This document shows positions 35,031 through 43,236 of a stretch of 64,000 nucleotides of DNA, piece after piece. Numbering within the stretch: position 1 is the first letter of the stretch; the number at the start of each line of letters is the position of its first letter. The DNA lies in NCBI GenBank assembly GCA_016185435.1, contig JACPNN010000002.1, positions 1-64,000 of the forward strand, read 5' to 3'. The notes beneath the pieces were generated by a model that searched no databases, had not been told where the DNA came from, and saw only the letters and a list, made by a program, of their open reading frames with translations. Origin of the DNA: Candidatus Aenigmatarchaeota archaeon (GTDB lineage: Archaea > Aenigmatarchaeota > Aenigmatarchaeia > QMZP01). Made by a program: the position numbers and the translations under genes.

Positions 35031-35461
35031 CTGCCCGCCATCTGTCCACTGCCTGATGGCGGATATCTATCGGCTTGCACTCCTGCGGCACTGAACTCTT
35101 TCACCCTGCATGCCTTCTAAGTTCAAAGTTGCTATCATTACTCCAGCATGCAAGTTTTTTTCTTCTCCCAGTGCGGCCCTCTCAGGCCCTGCCTCCCGGC
35201 AGCACATGTTTTCATAAACCTCATGCTATGCCTGCTTCAAGGCAGGCATGGCAATAGTTACGGGAGTGAATGGAGCTTCCTCATGATCCTTTCTTTTTGC
35301 AAAAGAAAGCATCAATGGAAAGAAAACCCGCTGATGCTCTATTTTACAAGAGAAGGAACACGGAGCTGCCTGCCCGGCTCGCCTGAATATATTTCAGAAA
35401 CAGAGGTTTATAAAGGCATAGTTGCAGATGGCATTGGGCAATGTTATCTCAAAATTGTCAG
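35031..35461. other. Gap without a recognised gene; contains one strong hairpin
   Basis: About 430 bp with no convincing coding frame. At 35228-35249 there is a palindrome with perfect 8-bp arms (ATGCCTGC/GCAGGCAT) and a 6-base loop. It lacks the T-run of a bacterial-type terminator, so its role is unclear. Confidence 0.5.
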
Positions 35462-37429
35462 CTACTGCGCCTGCAGGACCACATTTGCTTCCACGAGCAG
35501 GCCGGCCTGAACATATACATACTGCCTTGATTCCCTGTAATTTTCCTTCGTGACCGTTAGCCAGTGATTGCCCGGCCTCAGCCTTTCTATTGTGGCAGGC
35601 GTTGTTCCTTTAAGCTCTTGATCTATGTAAATATTCGCGCCTGTAGGCTCTGAAGTCACGCCCAAATCGCCTGTCACCCTTGACAGGACAGCATTCACTT
35701 CTGCTGCCTCTCCTGCTGTCACATAAGGGTTCTGCCTGAAATCACGGTAATCAGGCATAGAGACAATGATATAGTAATTCCCTGGGGACAAGCCTGTCAG
35801 CTCGACCGGCGTTTTCCCTTCAGGAATATTGCTTACAACAACATCTGCGCCTGCCGGAGTCGAGGTGATTCTGAGGCTGCCTGTGGCCCTCCTCAATGCT
35901 GCATCCACCGTTGCTATCTCCCCGGCGCTGACATAAACGTCCTGGCTGACATCAACATATTCAGCCTTTGTGACTTTGACAAGATGCCTGCCGGGCCTCA
36001 TGCCCGTTATGGTTGCAGGCGTTTTCCCTTTGGGGCTGTAATCGACAAACACATCGGCGTCTGAGGGCTGTGAAGTGACCTTTATGCTGCCTCTGGTGGG
36101 CGTTGTCGGGCTGGGAGAGGCTGAAGGAGACGGGGAGAGCGTAGCGGTGGCCGTAGCTGTCGGCGACGGGCTCGGAGACTGTGACGAAGAAGGGCTGGGA
36201 GAAGCTGAAGGAGACGGAGTAGGATTCGGCGAGCCTGCGGCCGGTCTCAATCGCGCATGTATAGGCAGGGTTCGGCCTTCCCTGAGGGACACTCTGGTTC
36301 TGTATTCCCCATATCCCTCTTTCGCAACCCTTACGCTGTGAGTTCCTCTCCCCAGCCTGTCTATCCTTATCGGTGTCTGCCCTCTCAGAACATCATCGAC
36401 ATACACATCCGCATTCGAAGGGTCTGAAGTCACCGAGAGGGCTGCCCTGCCTCCTGACGGGGAGGAAGATGCCATACTAAGTTTGGCATAAACCCTCACA
36501 GTTTGCCCTTCCCTTACATATGGCTGCGCTGTATAATCGTTATAATTCTCCTTTAAAATCATGACGCTGTGCACACCTTCCCTCAATCTCTCAACTCTTG
36601 CAGGAGTGCGCCCCACAGGAACATCATCGACATACACATCCGCATCTGACGGTTCAGAGGTCACCAAGAGGCCTGCCCTTCCGCCTGGCTGCAGGGTCGC
36701 TGACGGCGTCGGGCTCACAGTAGCTGATGGCGTTGGAGTAGGAATTGTACCCGTATGACCCGGACTTGGAGTAGCAGCAGGAGTAGTGCCTGATGCAGCC
36801 TTCAGTCTCGCATTCACAGGCTGCCTCACACCTGTTCTGAGAGTCGCGGTAATTATATAATCGGAATACGCCTCCTTTGTAAGCTTAATTGTATGCCTTC
36901 CGGCGCTTAGCCCATCTATTAACAGCGGGTTTCTCCCCGTCTGCCCCTTCAGGGCATTGTCGACAAAAACATTGGCGCCTGTGGGGACTGATGTCACAGA
37001 GAGGCCTGCCCTTCCCGCAGCTGACGGCGTCGGCGCCCGGCTGGACGTCGGAGTCGGACGTGACGATGTGGCTGACGGGCTCGGAGAGCTTGCGCTTCCC
37101 ACAGATCTTAATCTGGCAAAAACCGGCGTCGTTACGCCCGGGCTGAAATATTTGGATGCAGTATATTCAGTATACCCTGCTTTTGAAATCCTGATAGTGT
37201 GCGTTCCCGGACTGAGCCTGTCCACCTTTGCTGGCGTCACTCCACGCCTGACACCATCAACAAAAAGTTCCGCACCCGAAGGGTCAGAAGTCGCTGAAAG
37301 GGCCGCTATCTGCCCGCTGGAAGGGCCAACTGCCAATCCTGTAGGCCCGTTATTGTCTGCAACCAGGACAAACAGGGCGAATGACAGCAGCAGCGCAGAG
37401 AATAGGAGTATTAATTCTGTATTTTCCAT
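35462..37429 (-). CDS. Surface protein with seven PEGA domains
   Basis: 655 aa from the ATG at 37429 (MENTELILLFSALLLSFALF), which begins a signal/anchor segment; the longer reading adds 23 residues. Seven PEGA-type repeats follow, each with a TS-PSxAxVYVD start, a G-TP turn and a Pro-Gly-HxV-KxxY end. Between them are three Ser/Pro/Thr-rich linkers (about 130-165, 235-270 and 425-470) typical of cell-wall-spanning or glycosylated stalks. PEGA domains are found in archaeal surface-layer proteins. Likely a stalk or adhesive surface protein. Confidence 0.85.
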   Translation of the reverse strand: MENTELILLFSALLLSFALFVLVADNNGPTGLAVGPSSGQIAALSATSDPSGAELFVDGVRRGVTPAKVDRLSPGTHTIRISKAGYTEYTASKYFSPGVTTPVFARLRSVGSASSPSPSATSSRPTPTSSRAPTPSAAGRAGLSVTSVPTGANVFVDNALKGQTGRNPLLIDGLSAGRHTIKLTKEAYSDYIITATLRTGVRQPVNARLKAASGTTPAATPSPGHTGTIPTPTPSATVSPTPSATLQPGGRAGLLVTSEPSDADVYVDDVPVGRTPARVERLREGVHSVMILKENYNDYTAQPYVREGQTVRVYAKLSMASSSPSGGRAALSVTSDPSNADVYVDDVLRGQTPIRIDRLGRGTHSVRVAKEGYGEYRTRVSLREGRTLPIHARLRPAAGSPNPTPSPSASPSPSSSQSPSPSPTATATATLSPSPSASPSPTTPTRGSIKVTSQPSDADVFVDYSPKGKTPATITGMRPGRHLVKVTKAEYVDVSQDVYVSAGEIATVDAALRRATGSLRITSTPAGADVVVSNIPEGKTPVELTGLSPGNYYIIVSMPDYRDFRQNPYVTAGEAAEVNAVLSRVTGDLGVTSEPTGANIYIDQELKGTTPATIERLRPGNHWLTVTKENYRESRQYVYVQAGLLVEANVVLQAQ

Positions 37430-37593
37430 TTTCAACACTGTATTATAATTTGATTTGAATTGCTTATATACTTCGAATTTTCCGAGACTTTGGGACATAA
37501 TTCATGAATCGATATCCATCAGCTACCTGACAGGAATCTTGTTTATCCATGAATAACATGGAAAAGAGATCATTACCCATAAATTTATATATA

Positions 37594-37620
37594 TTCCCAT
37601 TATATAGATAATTGTGGGAA
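37594..37620. promoter_or_regulatory. Inverted repeat, probable VapB operator
   Basis: TTCCCA and TGGGAA arms separated by a 15-bp AT-rich centre end 3 bp before the VapB ATG, just after a TATA-like stretch (about 37583-37592). VapB-family antitoxins usually bind such palindromes to repress their own operon. Confidence 0.6.
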
Positions 37621-37623
37621 AAT

Positions 37624-37878
37624 ATGGCTACATTAAGACTCGATGACAGAGGAAGGCTTCTTCTGTCTAAGGAAACCAGAAAGAAATATGGCGATGAGTT
37701 CGCAGTAGTACAGGCCCCTGGGGAAATTGTACTGATACCTGTCCCAAGAGATCCCCTTAGGGCTCTCAAACAGGAAGGCAGAAGGCTTCCGAAAGGGTTA
37801 TCTATTGCTGAAATCAAAAGAAAGGCAAGAGATCATGCAATGAAGGAAATACTTGAGGAAGCAGGAAAAAGAAAGTGA
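37624..37878 (+). CDS. vapB: VapB-type antitoxin with AbrB-like domain
   Basis: 84 aa from the ATG at 37624. N-terminal AbrB/SpoVT-like swapped-hairpin domain (LRLDDRGRLLLSKETRKKYG, then VVQAPGEIVLIPVP at about 2-41), and a helical C-terminal tail that would wrap the toxin. It precedes the PIN toxin by 4 bp. It likely binds the palindrome at 37594-37620. Confidence 0.88.
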   Translation: MATLRLDDRGRLLLSKETRKKYGDEFAVVQAPGEIVLIPVPRDPLRALKQEGRRLPKGLSIAEIKRKARDHAMKEILEEAGKRK

Positions 37879-37882
37879 TATA

Positions 37883-38257
37883 ATGCCATATGCAGACAGC
37901 GATTTTTTCTTGGCCTTAATGAAGGAAGATGACTGGCTCCAAGAGATCGCAGAGCGACTGCTGAAGGAATACAAAGGCAAGATATGGACATCAAACTGGG
38001 CTGTTGTTGAACTTCTTTTAATTGCCAAGGAGTTCGGCCTTGACCCTGAGGTTATTGTCAGCTCCATTGGCAAGATAGCACGTATAGAAGGTGATTACGG
38101 AGAACTGCTGACAGCGGCCCACCTCATGAAAGACAAAGGGATGACGACGTTTGATGCCCTGCATGCGATCTCCTGCACCTCAAAGGACGACAAGATAATA
38201 AGCTCTGATTCAGTATATGAAAAGATAGGTTTGGAAAGGATAAGGCTTGAGAGATAG
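37883..38257 (+). CDS. vapC: VapC-type PIN-domain ribonuclease toxin
   Basis: 124 aa from the ATG at 37883. PIN domain with the acidic metal-binding residues in place: Asp in the start (MPYADSDFF), Glu in WAVVELLL (about 43), Asp in MTTFDALHA (about 95), and Asp in IISSDSVYE (about 109). VapC enzymes cut RNA, often tRNA or rRNA; here the next feature downstream is the 23S gene. Full length and no frameshift, so this module is probably active. Confidence 0.9.
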   Translation: MPYADSDFFLALMKEDDWLQEIAERLLKEYKGKIWTSNWAVVELLLIAKEFGLDPEVIVSSIGKIARIEGDYGELLTAAHLMKDKGMTTFDALHAISCTSKDDKIISSDSVYEKIGLERIRLER

Positions 38258-38277
38258 TTGTAATTCATAAGAAAATC

Positions 38278-38469
38278 TTGACATCGCAATTGATCGATGC
38301 AGGAAAGCAAAAAGAAATTGACTTCGGCCATCTTGAAAAAAACTTGCAAAAGAATTTTTGGAAACTCAGAGCAAAGGTGATACATGACGGTTTTAAACCT
38401 AATACTGCAGATCAGGAATTGATTAGAACGGTAATTCCATCTTTGGTTAAAAAATTAATGCAATTATGA
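38278..38469 (+). CDS. Short HEPN-like C-terminal fragment
   Basis: About 63 aa, starting from a TTG. The segment KFWKLRAKVIHDGFKPN resembles the core of HEPN domains, with an Rx4H pair (RAKVIH) as in HEPN ribonucleases, followed by a last helix. A full HEPN domain is about twice as long, so this looks like a C-terminal remnant. It follows VapC on the same strand. It could be the leftover of a second toxin. Confidence 0.4.
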   Translation: MTSQLIDAGKQKEIDFGHLEKNLQKNFWKLRAKVIHDGFKPNTADQELIRTVIPSLVKKLMQL

Positions 38470-38859
38470 TGTCTAGCTTCCGCTATCTCTATCAAACAAA
38501 CGAAAAAACTAGAAAAGGCAGGCTGTCCTTTGAACCAGGGTCGTCAGGCGTTTAGTGGCACTGGGCTGAACACCTCCTGTTAGTCGGTGCTTACACCCGT
38601 GCCCTATCAACCTTCTCGTATAGAAGACCTTCCTGCCCGCACCGGCTGTTGCCAGCCAGCTTGGGCAATGGCTGCCTCGTTTTGGGGATGGTTTCGGGCT
38701 TAGATGCCTTCAGCCCTTATCCAACACGGCGTAGCTACTCGGCCATGCTATGAACAACCGATAAACCAGAGGCCGCGAAGCCTTGTTCCTTTCGTACTAG
38801 AGGCTTCTTCCCCTCAGGCAACCCGCACCCTCAGCAGATATAGACCGAACTGTCTCACG

Positions 38860-39585
38860 CATGTTTCTCCATTCCTTTCGGAACGGCATGGACTATACCA
38901 TCATCCTCTGCTTGTTCAGAGGAGACCGGCGTATTAGCCAACTTAGCAAAACCGCCATACATATTGAACATAGATGGCGGCAGCTTAATCAGCTCTCAGC
39001 TTTCGCTTCAGTCTCTACGGGGGTAAGAGTTTACTTTTTACAGTCTCGTATGTTATCTTTCTTTTCTTGGAATAGTTGAGCTGTTTGAACTGGTCTACAA
39101 GCTTGCAGATATCCAAAAAATCTTCTTATATCTTTTGTTTTTAAGCTTCTGCAAAATCTCAAGACCAAGTTCAACTTGTTTTCTTTTGAGCTTAACATAC
39201 GGCTGCAGAAGTGAAAGAATTTTCTTCACTTCCTCTGATTCAACAATAGTATAGTCGCTGATCCCTGTTCTACGATGGCGGATGTAGCCCGCTCCAAATG
39301 TGCCTTTAAGCCATTCCAAGATTTCTGGATATTCGGATTTCTGGTAAAAAGCTATGTTGCTTCTTATCTGAAATCCTTGTCTGTAGTCTTTTCTTGGAAC
39401 TATCTGGAAGAATATGCTTCCATCACCATCCAGGAATCCACAGCTATATAAGCAAGAGTTGCTGAATCCGTAAACCCCACCTTCCCTCGGTATTACCATA
39501 TCTTCTTAATTTTGGAAGATTTAGGCTCCACCGATATGAGCCGGTTTTATTTTTCATGATCTTACGACCACGCAACGCCAAATTG
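38860..39585 (-). mobile_element. Group I intron at the 23S position equivalent to E. coli about 2593
   Basis: 726 nt. The 5' exon ends in T (AACGT, last base 39586) and the intron ends in G (38860) before CGTGAGACAG, the group I rule. A guide sequence GCGTT at the start of the intron pairs with AACGT with a terminal U-G wobble. Near the 3' end are core-like segments GTAGAGACTGAA and GGTATAGTCC, matching the conserved R and S elements of P7. The intron carries an I-CreI-like ORF. All other large rRNA introns here look BHB-type instead. Confidence 0.88.
39015..39499 (-). pseudogene. I-CreI-like LAGLIDADG homing endonuclease, frameshifted
   Basis: The first frame (39499 to 39095, 134 aa) has one LAGLIDADG motif, CGFLDGDGSIFFQI at about 19-32. 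It then resembles I-CreI along the chain, including SDYTI and LQPYVKLKRKQ. After KKIF the frame ends early, but a one-base shift at a run of six T (about 39107-39114) opens FLDICKLVDQFKQLNYSKKRK and ends at 39015, matching the I-CreI C-terminus. So either a frameshift has inactivated it or there is a homopolymer sequencing error. Single-motif enzymes act as homodimers. The ORF overlaps the group I core region R. Confidence 0.85.
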
Positions 39586-39591
39586 ACGTTC

Positions 39592-40044
39592 TTAATTGCT
39601 GGGGAGCCATGACATTTTATTCAACAATTCTAACAGCTTTCTTTTTTTTGCTGGATGCGGAATTTCAATTTTTTGGTAAAACTCCATTATAGAACGTTTT
39701 TTACCGATTCTTAAAATATGCTTGTCACGTTTCTTATCCACGAAAATTTGTGATTCAATTTTTGCTTCTGACAAAATTTGCCTGAACCACAACATCATTT
39801 TCTGGCTTTTTGACCATATCTCTATTTTTGGTCTTCCCCTGTCATTTGTTACTGAGCCATCTCCAGCCACCCAGCCTTTGAAATAATCTATTTCTTTGCT
39901 TAGTATCTGTAAGTCAGGTGGCTCTATACTTGCAGATTTGCTGCCTGACGGAATGTTGTATTTTACGAATATAGTCGATCTGTCTCTAGCCAAATGCCCA
40001 TCGCTTGCGATAATTCCAGCTAAAATATCGATAGATGCCATCAT
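39592..40044 (-). CDS. LAGLIDADG homing endonuclease, internally shortened
   Basis: 150 aa. Two LAGLIDADG motifs, ILAGIIASDGHL at about 8-19 and YFKGWVAGDGSV at about 54-65, are only about 46 residues apart, versus about 90-110 in full two-domain enzymes. Most of the first domain is missing, with a junction near residue 25 where a KYNIPSGSKSAS segment follows directly. It is probably inactive as a nuclease. A TATA-like TTTAAG lies about 25 nt upstream. The last codons extend into the exon. Confidence 0.75.
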   Translation of the reverse strand: MMASIDILAGIIASDGHLARDRSTIFVKYNIPSGSKSASIEPPDLQILSKEIDYFKGWVAGDGSVTNDRGRPKIEIWSKSQKMMLWFRQILSEAKIESQIFVDKKRDKHILRIGKKRSIMEFYQKIEIPHPAKKRKLLELLNKMSWLPSN

Positions 40045-40140
40045 TATTTTCCCTGAATTTTAGCTTAAATGTATATGGATAGTAACGTGCCGCTATGGCC
40101 GCTAGAAGTCGACAAAATATTTAGTCTTGACTCCCTCCCA
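39603..40140 (-). mobile_element. 23S BHB-type intron with short LAGLIDADG ORF
   Basis: The boundaries are supported by pairing of GGGAG-TCAA-GAC (40145-40134) with GTC-ATGG-CTCCC (39613-39602), two short helices with opposed bulges as in archaeal splicing sites. The conserved TAGCGG-n3-TAGCGG element is at 40086-40105. Only about 15 nt of exon separate this intron from the group I intron. Confidence 0.7.
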
Positions 40141-40189
40141 GCTAACGTGGCCCTTTAACCAGTGAACACCTGCACCCTTGGGCGCTTAC

Positions 40190-40305
40190 AGAAGCCCCTT
40201 TTCTTTAGAAAAGAAAAGGCCTTTGGGTTCAAAAGAGACTACAATTGTAGTTTTTCTTTCCCTTAAGGCTTTCTTTTTTTTGGAAAAAGAAAGGCTTATG
40301 CTGCA
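40190..40305 (-). repeat. Hairpin insert in 23S near the 2490s-2500s region
   Basis: Two A/T-rich palindromes, CCTTTTCTTT-AGAAAAGAAAAGG type at about 40196-40220 and CTTTCTTTTTTTTGG-AAAAAGAAAG type at about 40268-40294. They separate 23S blocks that are normally adjacent, before and after the AGCAGG segment. Not coding. Confidence 0.7.
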
Positions 40306-40344
40306 CGCCCAGGAAGGGCCGAGCCGACGGCGGAGGAGCAACGT

Positions 40345-40500
40345 ACGGGGTCGATATATCCAGCCATTCTTTGCATTTTCATCTGAGAGAGATAACAATA
40401 TCTACTATGGATTCCAAAGATCGTTTTCTTTTGTTGAACTCTCCCAGAAAAGTTGCCTGCAAAGTGTGGCTTATGAACTCTCACCCGCCACGACTCCATT
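40345..40500 (-). other. ORF-less insertion in 23S after the GGGGATAA segment
   Basis: About 130-150 nt bounded by complementary ends (GCCACACTTTGCA near 40470 and TGCAAAGAATGGC near 40368) between AGAGTTCATA and TCGACCCCGTACG. No ORF with a recognisable motif. Probably a degenerate BHB intron. Confidence 0.55.
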
Positions 40501-40574
40501 TTAGAGATTAGTCAGAAAGCAGTTTTCTAACTAATTATCCCCAAGGTAACTTTTCCAGTTAGCCATTTCTTGCT

Positions 40575-40632
40575 ATCAGTTTTTCTTTTCGCTAGCGTTT
40601 TCTTTTTACAAAAAGAAAAGGCTATTTCTGAT
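40575..40632 (-). repeat. Hairpin insert in 23S
   Basis: Palindromic A/T-rich sequence (TTTTCTTTTTGTAAAAAGAAAA on the minus strand) followed by GCTAGC and a second AAAGAAAAA run, placed between rRNA blocks before the AAAAGTTACC segment. Confidence 0.65.
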
Positions 40633-40713
40633 AGACCGGGCTCCCAATAAAGGAGCACCGGGGATCGCTAGACCAGGCTTTCGCCGTAGGATCTCCCTAT
40701 GTTAGAGATCCTA

Positions 40714-41625
40714 TCAGGCCAGCTTTTGCTCTTGCACTCTAGGCCCGATGTTCAGTTGGGATAGCTTTCTAAATGAAAATAACTCTTTAAACTTCCTTTT
40801 TTCATCCATATTTCTTATGTTCAATACCCATCTTCTTCTTTCATATTTTGATGTTCTGTATACGGAAGATGGTCTTATTTCAATTGTTGCGAATCCAAAA
40901 CTTTGGAGCATTGCTTCGATTTGCCGCAGCACTCTTGGAGGCTCATCAAGCTTTTTCCCTGCCTGAATAATCCTCACTTGTTTGGAATCCCCATCACATT
41001 CATAAAAGGCCATGATAAAGCGTCTTTTCATTTCTTGATTCATGGACTCATATAAATCCTCAGGAATTTCAATATCTGACTCCACTTTGCTGCTTTTTGG
41101 TATTCTCAGCGTTTGGTTGAGCAGTAAGCCCAAAATTTTTGGGTAATAGAAAGTCATTCTAGATCCGTAATCATACTCTTTTCTTTCCACTTCCCCAAAC
41201 ACCTTTCTGATCAATGCATCAAATCTATGCAACACTTCTTTATCATTCATTGTCAAATGAACTCCCCATTGATGGTTTATGCCACCATCTCCAAACAAGT
41301 AACCCAAAAATTCTGCAAAATCCTCTCTCAATTCCATGGGAAGTTTAACTTTAAGTTGTTTGCCATCTCTTTGCGTTTTAATGGTGGCTTTTTCGATTTC
41401 AAGATTTGCTTCCCTTAATAGCTTTTGCAAAACTTTTAATGGATAACCTGAGTTGCCTTCCTTGTATTTGTAAATGTTTCTTACTGGAAGTTCCAATTTT
41501 ATTGCTATTTGTTTTATTGTGCCTCTTTGAAGCAATTGATCCCAAAGCTTTTGGTTGAGTTCACCTTCCAAGCCCACATATATTGCAGATGGGAACTCAT
41601 GTAGAGCAATCGTTATCATATGCAT
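40714..41625 (-). CDS. LAGLIDADG homing endonuclease with N-terminal helix-turn-helix
   Basis: 303 aa. An N-terminal helix-turn-helix-like region (about 28-70, TIKQIAIKLELPVRNIYKYKEG) is followed by two LAGLIDADG motifs, EFLGYLFGDGGI at about 109-120 and FIMAFYECDGDS at about 203-214, a normal spacing for a two-domain enzyme. Asp residues of both motifs are kept, so it may be active. The C-terminal about 10 codons run into the 23S exon. An in-frame ATG three codons on is an alternative start. Confidence 0.88.
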   Translation of the reverse strand: MHMITIALHEFPSAIYVGLEGELNQKLWDQLLQRGTIKQIAIKLELPVRNIYKYKEGNSGYPLKVLQKLLREANLEIEKATIKTQRDGKQLKVKLPMELREDFAEFLGYLFGDGGINHQWGVHLTMNDKEVLHRFDALIRKVFGEVERKEYDYGSRMTFYYPKILGLLLNQTLRIPKSSKVESDIEIPEDLYESMNQEMKRRFIMAFYECDGDSKQVRIIQAGKKLDEPPRVLRQIEAMLQSFGFATIEIRPSSVYRTSKYERRRWVLNIRNMDEKRKFKELFSFRKLSQLNIGPRVQEQKLA

Positions 41626-41668
41626 ATATGGTGGGTAGGAGGTAATAAAGCTATCCCCATTTCTGACC
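40744..41668 (-). mobile_element. 23S intron carrying the 303-aa LAGLIDADG ORF
   Basis: Interrupts the sequence between the CCCGGTCAGAA block (about 41670) and GAGTGCAAGAGCAAAAG (about 40725). CCCG and CGGG at the two sides can pair. The exact splice points are uncertain by about 10 nt. Confidence 0.65.
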
Positions 41669-42019
41669 GGGTTGAGCTGACCTTTGGGCGCGTTCGATGT
41701 CTTTCCGAACGCGTGCCGCCCCAGCCAAACTGTCCATCTGCTGCTGTCAGCCGAAGCATAAGCAATACAGAAGCTGCAGAGCGGTGTTACATCGTCGCCT
41801 TAGCCACATCTAGCGACATGGCCGCATTGCTCCCGCCTACACTATACAGCTGCTGCTATATCGCAACAGCAGACTACAGTAAAGATCTATGGGGTCTTCT
41901 CGTCCCGCTGAGGGACTCCGGAATATGCACCGGACACAAAGTTCACCGGACACCAGCCCGAGACAGTAGAGCTGTCGTTGTAACATTCATGCAGGTCGAC
42001 AATTAATCGACAAGGGATT

Positions 42020-42073
42020 GCATGCTGTTGGCAAACTGCCAGTAGCTAGTGCCACCATGGCAACAGCTTTACG
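42020..42073 (-). other. Mini-insertion in 23S near helix 71
   Basis: About 50 nt without ORF between AGGTAGCG and AATCCCTTGTCG, which are contiguous in normal 23S. Its ends GCTGTTG and CAACAGC are complementary, so it resembles a minimal BHB intron. Confidence 0.65.
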
Positions 42074-42080
42074 CTACCTG

Positions 42081-42131
42081 TTTCCAGGACGGTCTGTGGG
42101 CATCATCTCGCCCTCTCATGTGACCATCCTT
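42081..42131 (-). other. Mini-insertion in 23S next to helix 69
   Basis: About 50 nt between GACCGTCTTAA and AGGTAGCG. The ends AGGATGGTC and GACCGTCCT pair over 9 bp (one G-U). No ORF. Confidence 0.7.
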
Positions 42132-42149
42132 TAAGACGGTCAGAGTTTG

Positions 42150-42475
42150 CGGGGCAAGAGGTTAGAATTCTATTTAAAAATTGCATCAATAATGGGCTTT
42201 TCTACATCAGGATCCAAGTCTTCTCTTTTCAATAAAACTTGGACCACATCCCAATCATTACTGCCTTTAGGGCCTGTGTCAATTTCATATTCTGAATATT
42301 GTCTACACGTTGGACCATCTCCATATACAGTAAAAAAGCGTACAAGCGAATTGTAACTTTTTTTACCTTGACTATTTATGTGTCGAAAATCGTCTATCAG
42401 CAATGCACCTTTTTTAGTAATTAGAGTGACATATGCCCTTTTAACAGTTAGCTTTTTATTCCTGACTCTCGCCTT
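42150..42475 (-). mobile_element. 23S intron in helix 69 with a small non-endonuclease ORF
   Basis: It splits ACGGCGGCGGTAA from CTCTGACCGTCTTAA, the strongly conserved helix 69 region (E. coli about 1920). Ends GGCGAGAG (42474-42467) and CTCTTGCC (42160-42153) pair over 8 bp. About 325 nt long. Confidence 0.75.
42170..42403 (-). CDS. Small intron ORF, unknown family
   Basis: 77 aa from a TTG. The open frame continues upstream through coding-like sequence (about 13 more residues, LTVKRAYVTLITKKGA) to near the intron end with no ATG, so the true start is uncertain. It shows alternating beta and polar segments, SLVRFFTVYGDG and WDVVQVLLKRED, and no LAGLIDADG, HNH, GIY-YIG or PD-(D/E)XK motif. 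It may be a degraded or new maturase-like protein. Confidence 0.45.
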   Translation of the reverse strand: MLIDDFRHINSQGKKSYNSLVRFFTVYGDGPTCRQYSEYEIDTGPKGSNDWDVVQVLLKREDLDPDVEKPIIDAIFK

Positions 42476-43005
42476 ACCGCCGCCGTTTACCAGGGCTTCA
42501 CCCCCTTGGAAAGGGATTTAACACACTGGTACTGGGCAGTTCTCAAGGGCTATACCAATCGTTTCCGAGTTGCAGCCCCCTATGTTTCTTAACCAGATAA
42601 AGCTTCAGTGGCTTTGCCTGTTTGTTAAACAGACGCAGCTCCCTAGTTTCTTAGACCCATGATTTCTGTCTGAGACAGAGTCATGGACACCCGTTATCCC
42701 GAAGTTACCGGGCTAATTTGCCGAGTTCCTTGGACTGGTTTCATCCGACACACCTTTGCCTTCTCAGCAAGGGGCACCAGTGACGGTTCTAGGTACGGGT
42801 GGAATGGGTCCTTCCCTGCTCCCTTTTCACTGGCTCCGGGAGTCAGCCGAAGCAGCTTGCGCCACCTCATCGCAGCTTCACCCGCTTCTCGCCATTACGG
42901 CACTCTGCGGGCTTCACTGCTTGACATATTCCCACATGTCGGCCTATCCCAAAGCGTCAGGAGCAGGGCTTGCGTTGCCGCGCGTACCACTCCAGTACTG
43001 GAATA

Positions 43006-43236
43006 TTAACCAGTTTCGGGTTCGGAAAGACGATAAAAATCTTCGCTCTCTAAATTCTTTAATCCATTTTGGGAGAGTTCCCTTTCAGCGATTGCGATGT
43101 ATTCTTTGAATGTTCCCTTTACCGGAAATGCTTCGAACATGTAAATACCTTCTGCTCCAAAATGGCTTCTAATTCTCTCCAAATCGTAATCTGCATCCCG
43201 AGGAAAATCCTGATAAAACCGATAATAAGATGCCAT
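43006..43236 (-). CDS. Small intron ORF, unknown family
   Basis: 76 aa (MASYYRFYQDFPRDADYD). TATA-like TTTTTAAAGC lies about 27 nt before the ATG. Aromatic and acidic N-terminus, a central GIYMFEAFPVKGTFKEYI segment and a C-terminal helix. No endonuclease motif. The end reaches into the 3' exon. Confidence 0.5.
   Translation of the reverse strand: MASYYRFYQDFPRDADYDLERIRSHFGAEGIYMFEAFPVKGTFKEYIAIAERELSQNGLKNLESEDFYRLSEPETG

Noticed and set aside
35228-35249. Rho-independent terminator
   Set aside because: Good hairpin but no following T-run, and archaea do not use this type of terminator in the bacterial way.
38278-38469. Complete HEPN toxin
   Set aside because: Too short and lacks the N-terminal helices; kept only as a possible remnant.
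40296-40499. 67-codon minus-strand ORF in 23S
   Set aside because: Runs through rRNA exon sequence (CCGCCGTCGGCTC) and an ORF-less insert; no start signal.
41620-42006. Plus-strand ORFs across 23S exons
   Set aside because: They translate the antisense of conserved rRNA.
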